Source: Singulisphaera acidiphila DSM 18658
Lineage (GTDB): Bacteria; Planctomycetota; Planctomycetia; Isosphaerales; Isosphaeraceae
Length of the DNA: 64,000 nt
NCBI RefSeq assembly: GCF_000242455.2
Contig: NC_019892.1
Span: forward strand, 5,218,744-5,282,743
Reading direction: 5' to 3'
Position 1 is the first letter of the stretch. Each line of letters begins with the position of its first letter. Shown one piece after another: positions 15,201 to 23,866 of this stretch. The position numbers and the translations under genes were made by a program. The notes beneath the pieces are model-generated. The model was given only the letters and a program-made list of their open reading frames with translations. It was not told the DNA's origin and did no database searches.

Positions 15201-16763
15201 TTATTGCAGCACCCCACCCGTTGACTGGAGGTTCTGGCTGCTGATGTCGTCCTGGCTGTAGTATTCGAGCTGGGAGTTGGTGTCGTTACGGCCGTTGGCT
15301 GGAAAGGGAGTGGGCAAGGTCAGTTTTCCGAGTGTGTCTCGATTCAGGTCAACCTTGCCCCCCTGGCTCTCGAGCAGCAAGTGAGGGACACTGATATTGA
15401 CTAGCACTCCGCTCCCGTCCCTTGTGCTGGAAGTTCCTCCAGGTATCTCGATAGTGCTCCGATCGTCGATGCCCGCGTAGTCGACTCCAAGTTGAGCGGT
15501 CCCCGGTATCTTATCGGGCCCTCCCGAGAGGATCAGGAACCGACTGTAGAAGGCGCGGCGTTGATAGTAACCGGTATCTGTTGATGTGGAGCGATCCCAG
15601 AACGTCTGGCTTGCTGCCCCTGCATTGAGAGCCGTCGGGTCGACAAGACAGGGGCCGAAGAAACTCATGAACTTCATCGCCTGCCCGCTAATCGTCCCGT
15701 TGTTGGTTCCGATGACTGTGGGAACAGCGTCATTGAACCCGCTCCCCCACCATGCGGGAGCCAGCAAGGTCTGGTTTGGGTCGATCGGGTTCTGCTCGCG
15801 AGACTCGTATGAGACAGCAAAGGATCCCGATGATACCGCCGTATAGGGGCCGGGGTGTGTTCCCGTTACCCCGGCGTCCTGCGTCAGTTTCGCCGTATCC
15901 GGGTAGCCCTTCTGCGAATCCGAGCGATAGAGGATCGGCCAGCGGTAGAACTGGAGTGGTTCCCCCCAGGCGTCCACGAACTCCATCAGGCCGTCGCCGT
16001 CAGTGTCCTGGACCTCTTTGCTGGTAAAGTCGTCCTTGTCGAAGGCACTGCCGTAAACGCCACCACCTTCGACGAGGATGGCGTAGAGCATCTCAGAGCG
16101 GGCGGTTTTGTGTGTGTGTTTTTTCAGGCGTTGTAATACGACCGCCTGCTCTGCGGCAGATAGATTGCCGATCCCCTCCTTGGCGTCGTCTATAGCGCCG
16201 TCACCGTCGTTGTCGCTGCCGTCGTACCCCTTGGGGTGATAGCCGAGTTGCTTATAGATTCCGCCCGCAATTTCGAAGGCGGCCCCATACGCTCCGGCGA
16301 TCGTGCCATTGACTCCGTTGTCTGACCCAATCGGCACCGTGGCGCTTGCGCCAGCGAAGTTAAAAGGATATTGCCCCGATGTCGTTCCATCGGGACTATC
16401 ATTTTGAACAGCGAAAACGTCGGGCAATTGAGCCCGCAAGTAGTCGAATTGAGCGATGGCTTGGGCCCGCTGGACGCTTGCAATCGACCGAAATCCGGTA
16501 ACAGGATCAACCGGGGCACCGGAGTTGTACATTGCCCCCAATGCGTAGTGGAACGGCGTCGGATCCGCCTGATAGGTCGTCAGCGCATCCACTCGGTCGG
16601 TCATCGCCTGCTCGAGCTTGGCGATCAGGGCGATGGTCGCCTTTTCCTCGGCGCGGCGGACCCCCCCCATGGACGCTTTGATGATGAAGGCGATGAGGAT
16701 CCCGATGATGACCATGACGATCAGGAGCTCGATGAGCGTAAACCCGCGATTGGGACGGTTCAT
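15201..16763 (-). CDS. Type II secretion/type IV pilin-like pseudopilin, large
   Basis: 520 residues. The prepilin motif MNRPNRGFTLIELLIVMVII shows the G|F cleavage site and Glu5, followed by a hydrophobic helix and a very large periplasmic domain. The latter has a calcium-site-like GSDNDGDGAIDD (about residue 206) and DTDGDGLMEFVDAWG, the latter resembling the T2SS major pseudopilin D-x-W-G motif. Start 16763 is set by the prepilin motif and GAGG upstream. At 520 residues it is several times longer than a classical GspG. It is host-like in type but sits between two phage-type arms. Confidence 0.85.
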   Translation of the reverse strand: MNRPNRGFTLIELLIVMVIIGILIAFIIKASMGGVRRAEEKATIALIAKLEQAMTDRVDALTTYQADPTPFHYALGAMYNSGAPVDPVTGFRSIASVQRAQAIAQFDYLRAQLPDVFAVQNDSPDGTTSGQYPFNFAGASATVPIGSDNGVNGTIAGAYGAAFEIAGGIYKQLGYHPKGYDGSDNDGDGAIDDAKEGIGNLSAAEQAVVLQRLKKHTHKTARSEMLYAILVEGGGVYGSAFDKDDFTSKEVQDTDGDGLMEFVDAWGEPLQFYRWPILYRSDSQKGYPDTAKLTQDAGVTGTHPGPYTAVSSGSFAVSYESREQNPIDPNQTLLAPAWWGSGFNDAVPTVIGTNNGTISGQAMKFMSFFGPCLVDPTALNAGAASQTFWDRSTSTDTGYYQRRAFYSRFLILSGGPDKIPGTAQLGVDYAGIDDRSTIEIPGGTSSTRDGSGVLVNISVPHLLLESQGGKVDLNRDTLGKLTLPTPFPANGRNDTNSQLEYYSQDDISSQNLQSTGGVLQ

Positions 16764-16774
16764 GGGAGCCTCAT

Positions 16775-16981
16775 TCAAAAGGGAGACCAGCGAGGGAGAT
16801 GGGTGTTCGACCAGCGTCGATAAGCGAGATACCAACTGGGGATTCCGTGCTCGCTCCAGTCATGGACGAGCCCACGATGGAGCAGATAGCCGAAGACCGC
16901 GATCACGGCCAAGGTCACCAGCCAGTCGACCAGGCTTGTCCGCGTCCGTTGCCACTCCGCCTCGGCCGCGATCCGCGCCAT
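16775..16981 (-). CDS. Small membrane protein upstream of the pseudopilin
   Basis: 68 residues starting MARIAAEAEWQRTRTSLVDW, one transmembrane helix (LVTLAVIAVFGYLLHRGL) and a polar tail. It ends 11 bp before the pseudopilin start, so the two are probably co-transcribed. ATG 17017 is an alternative start. Function unknown. Confidence 0.55.
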   Translation of the reverse strand: MARIAAEAEWQRTRTSLVDWLVTLAVIAVFGYLLHRGLVHDWSEHGIPSWYLAYRRWSNTHLPRWSPF

Positions 16982-17017
16982 GACAGGCCCTTCTGCACCG
17001 ACGAATGTCCCCTCCAA

Positions 17018-17607
17018 AAGAACGGGACTGATCCGTAGACAGACAGACGATACAGGGATTGAGTCTTCTAGGCCCTACGCCGCACCGCCCATCTTGTGAC
17101 GCGCAATCAAAAACGCCACCAACGAGCCATCACGCATCGCCGTGGCGTCCGATCGGGGCCAGGTCGACCCCGACGTGTTTTGCTTTGCGTGGTGATGGGC
17201 ACGCGCTTCTTTTGAGAATTCAAGAGTAGCATGCGTGGGAGGTTCGGGCAAGACGCGACATCTCCGACCGGCCCCGCCTCGGCAAACCCGCTGGGGGAGC
17301 ACGGCTCGCCCCCGGATGCCATTCCCTGCCACTGTGCGCGAACCGCCCGCATTCGGGTCTGGTCGCCCCCGGATGCCCTGGTTTTATGGAAGCGCAAGTC
17401 AATTGGAACTAAAATGTTGTGGCCGATTTGCGAGTGAAGACGTCTGGGATTTTGTCCCGACGAATCGTCGCCGATTCTCGGCCGCCGGCCCCGCATCGGT
17501 GCGTCGAACATGTTCCCATTCCGCCGCTTGACCGATCGCCACCGCTGGGATACTGTACTTAGAACACTATCTGAACGGACGTCAATATTCCTGGGAGTGA
17601 TCCCCCG
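17018..17607. other. Non-coding stretch, nothing clear
   Basis: About 590 bp. Small ORFs on both strands overlap each other, are arginine/proline-rich and lack start signals. CCCCCGGATGCC-type direct repeats occur near 17309 and 17367. It lies between the divergent pseudopilin operon and rightward phage-type genes, so promoters for both are expected here. Confidence 0.4.
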
Positions 17608-17868
17608 ATGGTCATTGCGATCTACCTCAAGGACGATGGCAACTGGTCATTCCGCAAACAGGCTGGGGCGAAGCCGTTGCGCGTTCAGGTCCCGGCCAGG
17701 AGCAGGTTGAAAGAGGTGAAAAGCTTGGGGCCGGTCCTGTTCGTGCCGGGGGCCGACCCGCTGGTGTCGTGCGGCTGGAACCCGAGTCAAGTGATCAGCG
17801 AGGCGCACCGGACCGGCGGGGCGTTCACCCTGCTGCGTGCGGCAAGGGCAAGGCGGGACGTCGGCTGA
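17608..17868 (+). CDS. Small hypothetical protein
   Basis: 86 residues starting MVIAIYLKDDGNWSFRKQAG, with GGGAG ten bases upstream. The protein is small, basic and beta-rich (PVLFVPGADPLVSCGWNPSQ). First of the rightward gene group. No family recognised. Confidence 0.5.
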   Translation: MVIAIYLKDDGNWSFRKQAGAKPLRVQVPARSRLKEVKSLGPVLFVPGADPLVSCGWNPSQVISEAHRTGGAFTLLRAARARRDVG

Positions 17869-17967
17869 TTTTCTTTCGGTATTGGTATGGATTCATTGAT
17901 GTGTCATCGACCCGATTGATCGATCGGGCGATGGGACCCGGTTCCGCTCCTGAGGAGGTCTCCCTCG

Positions 17968-18354
17968 ATGAAGCAATCCCCCCTCCGCAAGGACGTGGCG
18001 TTCCCCCGGGGACGGCCGATGATCGCCATGGCGGGGTCGATAATCACCCCGCTCCCGAGCCGGTTGGCCCAGGTGGCGCCCGGCCCTGCGCTTGAGTATC
18101 ACAGCTATTTCCTGGTCGACGGCGTGCCGCTCCACATGATCGGCGAGCGGTGGCTGGCCGAGGACGCAGTCCACGCCCTGACCCCCACTTACCCCGACCC
18201 GCTTCAGCCCGGTGTCGAGCTGACCACCCGGCTCGAAGACGTCGACGGGACGATCATCCAGGCTGTTTCTTCCGAGGTGTATCTGGCTTGTCGGCAGGCG
18301 TTCCAGGCGGGATCGGCGGCCCGGCCAGTGAGACGGGTTTCGGGTCAACGCTGA
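17968..18354 (+). CDS. Hypothetical protein
   Basis: 128 residues starting MKQSPLRKDVAFPRGRPMIA. A strong GAGGAGG lies ten bases before ATG 17968. Central YHSYFLVDGVPLHMIGERW and TTRLEDVDGTIIQAVSSEVY suggest a compact beta fold. Rightward, between the small protein gene and the XRE relic. No family recognised. Confidence 0.55.
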   Translation: MKQSPLRKDVAFPRGRPMIAMAGSIITPLPSRLAQVAPGPALEYHSYFLVDGVPLHMIGERWLAEDAVHALTPTYPDPLQPGVELTTRLEDVDGTIIQAVSSEVYLACRQAFQAGSAARPVRRVSGQR

Positions 18355-18468
18355 TCCCGGTCGCTGACCCCGGCGTCACGGTTCGTGTAGCAGGGGTCGC
18401 CAGGCGACGCAACGCCTCACTCTTCTCCAAACCCTAACGCGTGAATCAAGGTCGATCACCGCCCGCTC

Positions 18469-18681
18469 CTACCCGGCGAACTCCGAGGCGGGCGGTTCGT
18501 CTTGCACATCGTCCGCCAGGTAATCCAGGTCTACCCCGAACAGCCTGGCCGACACCTTCAAGTCGGGAACCCGCTCCCCCTTCGTTCACAAACTCACCAG
18601 GCTCTGCGAAACCTCAGCCTGCGCCGTCACGTCGGTCTGCGAGTACCGCTGCCGCTTCATCAACTTCGCTGGGAATTTCAT
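18469..18681 (-). pseudogene. XRE/Cro-type repressor with in-frame TGA
   Basis: The 70-codon frame from ATG 18681 (GAGGGA upstream) reads MKFPAKLMKRQRYSQTDVTA, then QAEVSQSLVSL, a TGA at codon 32 (18588-18586), then TKGERVPDLKVSARLFGVDL and DYLADD. The TGA stands exactly where XRE proteins have the tryptophan of S-x-W-E-x-G-E-R, so a single TGG to TGA change explains it. It is divergent from the rightward early genes, the position of a CI-like repressor. With the stop it would be inactive unless TGA is read through. Confidence 0.75.
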
Positions 18682-18743
18682 TCCCTCATCAATAAGCATC
18701 ACCGCCCGCCGCCGGGAACCCTCTTTGAGGAATTTCAGTGGAT

Positions 18744-18775
18744 TTGATGTCGAACGTATTGGGTGTTACTATAAT
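18744..18775 (+). promoter_or_regulatory. Possible sigma-70 promoter for the rightward early operon
   Basis: A perfect TATAAT at 18770-18775 lies about 70 bp before the gene at 18845. The best upstream box is TTGATG at 18744-18749, but the 20-bp spacing is long, so only the -10 is convincing. Confidence 0.45.
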
Positions 18776-18844
18776 CGTGGTGATAATGCATGGGGAAAGT
18801 TGTGGAATGTTACTAGCAATGCCTTCTGTTGAGGAGTCACTGCG

Positions 18845-19213
18845 ATGAGGCTTCGCCTGCACTCGCCAGGGATCACTCCGCTGCAAAGCTTGCTGGGGGC
18901 GACCCAGCATGTGGAGACGATTCTCGGGCCTTTTCTGCTGGTCGGTGCTGATGCGCTGCGGTTGCGGCGGGTCGAGGCCGCCTTGGCCGAGGCTCTGGAG
19001 GCGGCCGACACGCTCCGCCGTGAGGTGGAGGGGGCCCTGGCCGACGGCAACATTGCCGTCCGGTTCTCCGACGAAGATGCGCTCGCCCGGGTGGGCCGGG
19101 CTGAGCGGGAGGCGCTCGGCGAATCGTCCTGCCTCCACCCGTTGGGCTGTGGTGGCTGCGATTGGCCGCCGAATGAGTTGGCCAACAGGGACACCGACCG
19201 GAGGGCGAGCTGA
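18845..19213 (+). CDS. Hypothetical early protein
   Basis: 122 residues starting MRLRLHSPGITPLQSLLGAT, with GAGGAG nine bases upstream. An alanine/leucine-rich amphipathic helix (VEAALAEALEAADTLRREVE) dominates, and the C-terminus has CLHPLGCGGCDW. Its TGA overlaps the next ATG (TGATG), so it is coupled to the sigma-like gene. No family recognised. Confidence 0.6.
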   Translation: MRLRLHSPGITPLQSLLGATQHVETILGPFLLVGADALRLRRVEAALAEALEAADTLRREVEGALADGNIAVRFSDEDALARVGRAEREALGESSCLHPLGCGGCDWPPNELANRDTDRRAS

Positions 19214-19839
19214 TGAAGGCCGATTGTCCCCGCCTCGTGTGTGGTGGTGGTGCTCGGAGCGCCGGTGCTTCTCGGCGGCTCACGGACGAGCAGCGGCTGG
19301 TTGTGGAACGGCACTGGGAGAAGGCGATCCGCCTGGCGGAGATCCAGGCTGTGAAGCACGATTATCTCGACCTCGATTGGGCGTCGGCCGCCGCTTACGG
19401 GCTCTGCGACGCCGCGTTGCGGTTCGCCCCCGAGCGTGGAGTCAAGTTCTGGACCTTCGCCGTCCATCGGATCCGGTTCGCCTTCGTCGACCTGATGCGC
19501 GAGGGCCGGCTCCGAGGTTACGGCCGCTGTTCTCACGTTGCGGATGCCCCGGTGGTCCACCGGACGGTTGACTGCGACTTCGCCGCATCGCTCAGGTCCG
19601 ACGAGCACCAACCGGGCTGGGAAGCCTGCTCCCTCGACGAGGTCTACAGTCTCACCCAGCGCCTGTCGCACAACGCCCGCGAAACTGTCCGGCTCCACTA
19701 CGGCCACGGTTTCAACTTCAAGCAGATCGGCCACCGCCTCGGCCTCAGCCCGTCGCGCATCGGCCAGATCCACAAGCAGGCCCTCGCCTTCCTCCGTCAG
19801 GCGACTTGTCCTGAGCACATCGGCCGGAGGACTGCGTGA
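19213..19839 (+). CDS. Sigma-70-like transcription factor
   Basis: 208 residues. Region 2 is seen around residues 45-100: DYLDLDWASAAAYGLCDAA, then FAPERGVKFWTFAVHRIRFA and FVDLMREGRL, matching the core-binding and -10 recognition helices. Region 4 is at about 147-196: LSHNARETVRLHYGHGFNFK then QIGHRLGLSPSRIGQIHKQA, a canonical HTH. There is no anti-sigma partner. Coupling to the gene before it and position just upstream of the phage-type primase suggest a phage- or element-encoded sigma factor controlling its own genes. Confidence 0.8.
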   Translation: MKADCPRLVCGGGARSAGASRRLTDEQRLVVERHWEKAIRLAEIQAVKHDYLDLDWASAAAYGLCDAALRFAPERGVKFWTFAVHRIRFAFVDLMREGRLRGYGRCSHVADAPVVHRTVDCDFAASLRSDEHQPGWEACSLDEVYSLTQRLSHNARETVRLHYGHGFNFKQIGHRLGLSPSRIGQIHKQALAFLRQATCPEHIGRRTA

Positions 19840-19892
19840 CCACCCGGCTTGCTCGGTCTGTGATTCCTCCGAACAAAAAGAGATCGGCGGGG

Positions 19893-19958
19893 TGGCACGG
19901 GTTGTACTCAACCCGTGAGGAGAAGCCTCGGTTTTTGCCTCACGGGTTGAGTACAACC
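19893..19958. repeat. Hairpin repeat of the CACGGGTTG family
   Basis: CACGGGTTGTACTCAACCCG is followed by a short loop and CTCACGGGTTGAGTACAACC, forming a long hairpin. Related elements occur near 30552, 46190, 48325 and, diverged, 54870. Confidence 0.75.
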
Positions 19959-20122
19959 AGCGGTCCCAGGGGGAATGGAATTGAAGAGAAGAGTGGGCGG
20001 GTTGGTTGGTTGCGATCCCACGGGGGGAATGCAAACGACCGCCCCCAAGCCCCGGGCCGATGGGCAGCGTCTGACGCTCGTTCTCGCAGGGTCGATGCCG
20101 AGTGATTAGGGAACATCAAACG

Positions 20123-22462
20123 ATGAGCAAGAACGCACTCGCGACCGCCCTTGAACTCCTGGCGCGCGGCCTCTGGCCGATCCCGATCACCGCGCCTGAC
20201 GCCAAGGGGGCCGTCTCCGCCGGTAAGCAGCCGATCGGCCTGGAATGGGGGCGTGAACGCCACACCGAGGAATCGCTCCGGCGCGTGTACGCCGCCCACC
20301 CGCGCGCGGGGGTGGGGCTCAAGCTCGGCCCGCAAGGGGGCGTGGTCGACCTCGACGTCGACAACCCCGAGCAGGCCGGCCCCGTTCTGGAGCGGATCTT
20401 CGGCAAGGATCTGCCGGCCACGCTCGGCTGGTCCTCGACTCGCGGCTGCCACCTCCTCTTCCGCTGGGACGATCGGCTCGCGCGCTACGGCAAGGCGATC
20501 GTCAAGGAGGGGACGCACTACCCCGGCCTGGAGATCCGCCTCGGCTGGTCGGCCGAGGATCGCCAGTACCAGAGCGTCGTCCCCCCTTCGATCGGGACCG
20601 ACGGCACGCCCCGCGCCTGGAACGAGCACGACGAAATCCTCCCTCTTCCCGACGCCTTTTACGCCGACCTTGATCGACATCTCCTCACGCAACCCCCGCA
20701 AGTCGAGCCGCCAAAAAAGATCGCCCCCCGCCCGGGCGCCTGGAGCGCTGAGGATCGGGCGATCGCCTACCTCGCCAGGTGCGAGCACGCCGTGAGCGGC
20801 CAGAACGGCCATGACAAGGCGTTCAAGGCCGCCTGCAAGGTCGGCCCCGGCTTCGACCTTTCGCCCGACGCGGCTCTCCGCATCCTCCTCACTCACTACA
20901 ACCCACGATGCGCACCGCCGTGGTCGGAGCGTGAGCTCGCCCACAAGGTCGGCGAGGCGTACAAGGTCGAGCCCAGGCGCGGTTGGCTGCTCGAGGATGA
21001 CCGTCGACCCCGACCGGCCCCCGCTCCCCCGCCTGCGAAGCCGCCGGCCGAGGACGAGGTGGGCGAGGCCGACGACGATCCGCACCGCCTCGCCCGCCTC
21101 TTTCTCGAAGCCCAATCCACGGCCGACGGCATCCCCATTCTCCGCTACTGGCTCGAGGAGTGGCACCGCTGGGACGGCACCCACTACCAGCCGATCTCTC
21201 CGAGCGAGATCAGGGCGGAACTCGTCGGCGCGATCAAGGCCGAGTTCGACCGGATCGCCCGGGAGACCTTGAAGGTCGTCCTCAAAGTCACCACCGGGAT
21301 CACGGCGAACACGCTGGCCGCCGTGCAAAACCTCTGCATGCTGTCGGCCAAGAAGTGCCCGGCGCAACCGGCCTGGCTCGGCTACGAGGACGAAGACTTG
21401 CCCGACCCTCGGGAAATCCTCCCGGCGCGGAACGGCCTGGTCCACCTCCCTGCGCTCAGCGAGGGCCGCGACGCCGTCTTCGCCCCGACTCCGCTCTACT
21501 TCAGCCCGAACACCCTCGGCTACGACTTCAACCCCGACGCCCCACCCCCCTCGGAGTGGCTTGCGTTCCTGAAGTCACTCTGGGGCGATGACCATGAAAG
21601 CATCGCCACACTTCAAGAATGGTTCGGCTACCTCTTAACGGCCGACACGAGCCAGCAAAAGATCCTCATGATTGTCGGCCCCAAGCGGTCGGGCAAGGGG
21701 ACGATCGCCCGGCTCCTGGCTGCGGTCGTGGGCCGTCAGAACGTCTCCTCTCCGACCCTCTCCGGCCTGGCCACCAACTTTGGCCTGGCCCCGCTGATCG
21801 GCAAGACCGTGGCGATCTTCGCCGACGCCCGCTTGAGCGGCCGGGCCGACTCGCAAGTCATCGTCGAGCGCCTGCTCTCGATCTCCGGCGAGGACAGCCA
21901 GACGATCGACCGCAAGCACCTGAGTTCCTGGACCGGGAACCTCTCCACCCGGTTCGTCCTGATCTCGAACGAGCTGCCTCGCCTGGGGGATAGCTCAGGC
22001 GCGATGCCGTCGCGGATGGTCGTGCTGAACCTGACGCGTTCCTTCTTCGGGAACGAAGACACGGCCCTGACGAACCGGCTTCTTGCTGAGCTTCCCTCGA
22101 TCTTGCTCTGGTCCATTGCTGGCTGGATCCGGCTCCGCGAGCGGGGCCGGTTCGTGCAGCCTGAGTCCTCGCGCGAGCTGCTCGAGGATATGGAGGAACT
22201 CTCCTCGCCGATCTCGGGATTTATCGAGGAGTGCTGCGATCTTGGTTGCGGTTTGCGTGTAGAAATCCGCAAGATCTATGGGGCATGGAAGGAGTACTGC
22301 GCCGAGAAGGGGCGAGACCACCCCGGGGACGAACAGGGGTTCGGGAGGAGCTTGCATGCCGCTCTGCCCACGCTCAAAACCCGTCGTAAGGGAGCGGACG
22401 GGAATCGGATCAGAGAGTACGAGGGGATCGGGCTCAAGGCGCTCGTCACGGCGGCTTACTGA
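20123..22462 (+). CDS. Phage/plasmid primase-polymerase fused to SF3 (D5-like) helicase
   Basis: 779 residues starting MSKNALATALELLARGLWPI. The N-terminal bifunctional primase-polymerase domain has GVVDLDVDNP (acidic metal site near residue 77-82) and STRGCHLLFRW. A proline-rich linker follows near 300, then the D5-type N-terminal region, and an SF3 helicase with Walker A VGPKRSGKGT (about 517) and FVLISNELPRLGD as the sensor/Walker C asparagine motif. It would prime and unwind at the element's origin. ATG 20123 is chosen over an upstream start because it matches the domain edge. It is the central replication gene of the rightward arm. Confidence 0.9.
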   Translation: MSKNALATALELLARGLWPIPITAPDAKGAVSAGKQPIGLEWGRERHTEESLRRVYAAHPRAGVGLKLGPQGGVVDLDVDNPEQAGPVLERIFGKDLPATLGWSSTRGCHLLFRWDDRLARYGKAIVKEGTHYPGLEIRLGWSAEDRQYQSVVPPSIGTDGTPRAWNEHDEILPLPDAFYADLDRHLLTQPPQVEPPKKIAPRPGAWSAEDRAIAYLARCEHAVSGQNGHDKAFKAACKVGPGFDLSPDAALRILLTHYNPRCAPPWSERELAHKVGEAYKVEPRRGWLLEDDRRPRPAPAPPPAKPPAEDEVGEADDDPHRLARLFLEAQSTADGIPILRYWLEEWHRWDGTHYQPISPSEIRAELVGAIKAEFDRIARETLKVVLKVTTGITANTLAAVQNLCMLSAKKCPAQPAWLGYEDEDLPDPREILPARNGLVHLPALSEGRDAVFAPTPLYFSPNTLGYDFNPDAPPPSEWLAFLKSLWGDDHESIATLQEWFGYLLTADTSQQKILMIVGPKRSGKGTIARLLAAVVGRQNVSSPTLSGLATNFGLAPLIGKTVAIFADARLSGRADSQVIVERLLSISGEDSQTIDRKHLSSWTGNLSTRFVLISNELPRLGDSSGAMPSRMVVLNLTRSFFGNEDTALTNRLLAELPSILLWSIAGWIRLRERGRFVQPESSRELLEDMEELSSPISGFIEECCDLGCGLRVEIRKIYGAWKEYCAEKGRDHPGDEQGFGRSLHAALPTLKTRRKGADGNRIREYEGIGLKALVTAAY

Positions 22463-22597
22463 CCGCGACGTCCACGACGTCCACGACCGTACAAATGCAC
22501 GCGTTACTCGCGTGCGTGTTGCTTCAAAGTAGACTCTGCATTAGTTCTGTCCACGGACGTTGAGGACGTCCAAGACGTTAAACAAGGAGAGAGACTT
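22463..22597. repeat. Direct-repeat-rich gap after the primase-helicase
   Basis: GACGTCCAC occurs twice in tandem near 22468-22486, GCACGCG/CGCGTGC makes a small palindrome near 22497-22517, and related GTCCACGGACG and GGACGTCCAAGACG motifs follow at about 22550-22578. Short iterated motifs next to a D5-type replication gene could be an origin; this is inference. Confidence 0.45.
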
Positions 22598-22942
22598 GTG
22601 AGCGGTCTCCAGAAATCCAGAGCGACCTTACCGGCCTGGTTGCAGGAGCTTCAGCCTCCCCCGGTGGCCAGCCAGCCTGCCCCTGAGCTTGTTGCGGCCC
22701 GCGAAGAGTCCTCACCCTCACGGCTCCCCTGGCGTCCCCTCCTGGCCTCCTGGCCCGTCGCCTGGCGTGAGCGTTGGGGCCATCGTGCGAACTCCCTCGA
22801 GTCCCAGGGCCTCGGCTGGCGTGCGGCCGAGGAGCAGGCCTTTGCCGAACTCCTGCAAGCGAAGCGCGAGGTGGAGCAATCGCCACCGTCCCGGAGGATC
22901 CCATCCCCCGAGCGAAGCCTTTTCTTCAAGGAGTCCGCATGA
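22598..22942 (+). CDS. Hypothetical replication-region protein
   Basis: 114 residues from GTG 22598, preceded by AAGGAGAG. The sequence WRPLLASWPVAWRERWGHRA followed by WRAAEEQAFAELLQAK is typical of small proteins beside phage replication genes that regulate or accompany helicases, but I cannot name the family. Coupled by ATGA to the next gene. Confidence 0.62.
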   Translation: MSGLQKSRATLPAWLQELQPPPVASQPAPELVAAREESSPSRLPWRPLLASWPVAWRERWGHRANSLESQGLGWRAAEEQAFAELLQAKREVEQSPPSRRIPSPERSLFFKESA

Positions 22943-23202
22943 TCGATCCCCTCTCCCTGCCCCCGGTGACCGAACAGGACCGCGAACCGGCCGCTGGCGT
23001 CCACGAGGCCGAGCCGCATCGCCCTCGCCAGACCGCCGACCTCGTAACCTGCCCGAAGCCTGCCGGCTCGCCCCATTGCCTGCGTCGCGTGTGCTGCGAG
23101 GGAACGTGCCAGGCTGATGAACCCCGCCCTCACCGCCCCAACGCCGAGACCCTGGCCCTGGCCTGGGAAGCGTTCGACGCGGAAGGGCAGGTGGTGAGTT
23201 GA
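22939..23202 (+). CDS. Cysteine-containing small hypothetical protein
   Basis: 87 residues from ATG 22939, which overlaps the preceding stop and has GGAG upstream. A C-P-K, H-C-L-R-R-V-C-C-E-G-T-C cluster in the middle could bind zinc. Coupled through TTGA to the RusA-like gene. No family recognised. Confidence 0.6.
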   Translation: MIDPLSLPPVTEQDREPAAGVHEAEPHRPRQTADLVTCPKPAGSPHCLRRVCCEGTCQADEPRPHRPNAETLALAWEAFDAEGQVVS

Positions 23203-23498
23203 CCGGCCCTCGCTCAGCGACGGCCGGGCGATGGACGATCTCCATCGAGGGCTGGGAGCCTGTCCGCGTCAACCAGCTTCTCGGGTGTCATTGGGCGGTC
23301 GCCGCGAAAAGGAAGAAATCGGTGACCCAGACACTCCGTCCGTTCGCGCCACACGTCCCCCAAGCGACGACCAAGCGTCGCGTGACCCTCAAGATCACCC
23401 TGGCCCCGAGGATGCGTGCCGACCCGCGAACGACGCTCCCCTACATCCGCACCCGCGACCGCCTCAGCCAAAGCCCGACTTACGTCCTCAAAAATTAA
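23199..23498 (+). CDS. RusA-like Holliday-junction resolvase, C-terminally truncated
   Basis: 99 residues from TTG 23199. EGWEPVRVNQLLGCHWAVAA and TTKRRVTLKITLAPRMRADP follow the opening half of phage RusA-like endonucleases (N-Q-L, K-R-R-V, P-R). The expected acidic catalytic stretch with D-P-D and a later D-D is missing: after ADPRTT the protein ends with an unrelated YIRTRDRLSQSPTYVLKN. It is therefore probably a truncated, inactive remnant. Confidence 0.55.
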   Translation: MTGPRSATAGRWTISIEGWEPVRVNQLLGCHWAVAAKRKKSVTQTLRPFAPHVPQATTKRRVTLKITLAPRMRADPRTTLPYIRTRDRLSQSPTYVLKN

Positions 23499-23573
23499 AT
23501 GCGTAGTCGAACCTTAATTGAGTTCACGCTACGGATCGCGTGCTGGACAGCGGATGATGGTTGGGGCAAGAGA

Positions 23574-23610
23574 CAAAAAAGCCCTCCTCGCGACGTTGTG
23601 AGGAAGGCTA
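23574..23610 (-). terminator. Rho-independent terminator (leftward)
   Basis: The stem AGCCCTCCTC / GAGGAAGGCT follows an A-run at 23574-23579, which is a T-run on the minus strand. It would end leftward transcripts from the prepilin operon. Confidence 0.55.
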
Positions 23611-23648
23611 GGCCGCTCGTTCTTTTCTTAAGAGGGACGAATCGAAAA

Positions 23649-23685
23649 CAAAAAAAGGGCCGTCCGCTACCTCTGGCGGACGGCC
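23649..23685 (-). terminator. Strong rho-independent terminator (leftward)
   Basis: The 10-bp perfect stem GGCCGTCCGC / GCGGACGGCC has a run of As on its left side, so the U-tract is made when read leftward. It lies downstream of the genes at 23867-25312. Confidence 0.8.
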
Positions 23686-23866
23686 ACAACCCCAACCCAA
23701 AAGTTTCGAGCATCAGAGCTTATGGGTTACCCAAGTGCTTTCACTCCTTACCCAGGGAAAGGATCGGACGTTGGGCCAGCATCCCGGCCCCGGGCGTGGT
23801 GGAAGCTTTGGCTGTGGGGTATCGCTCGGTGCGCCACAGAGTTCCCTGAAGCTTGAGACGGCGATC

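Noticed and set aside
19940-21445. 501-codon minus-strand ORF
   Set aside because: Antisense of the primase-polymerase domain, with no recognisable motifs.
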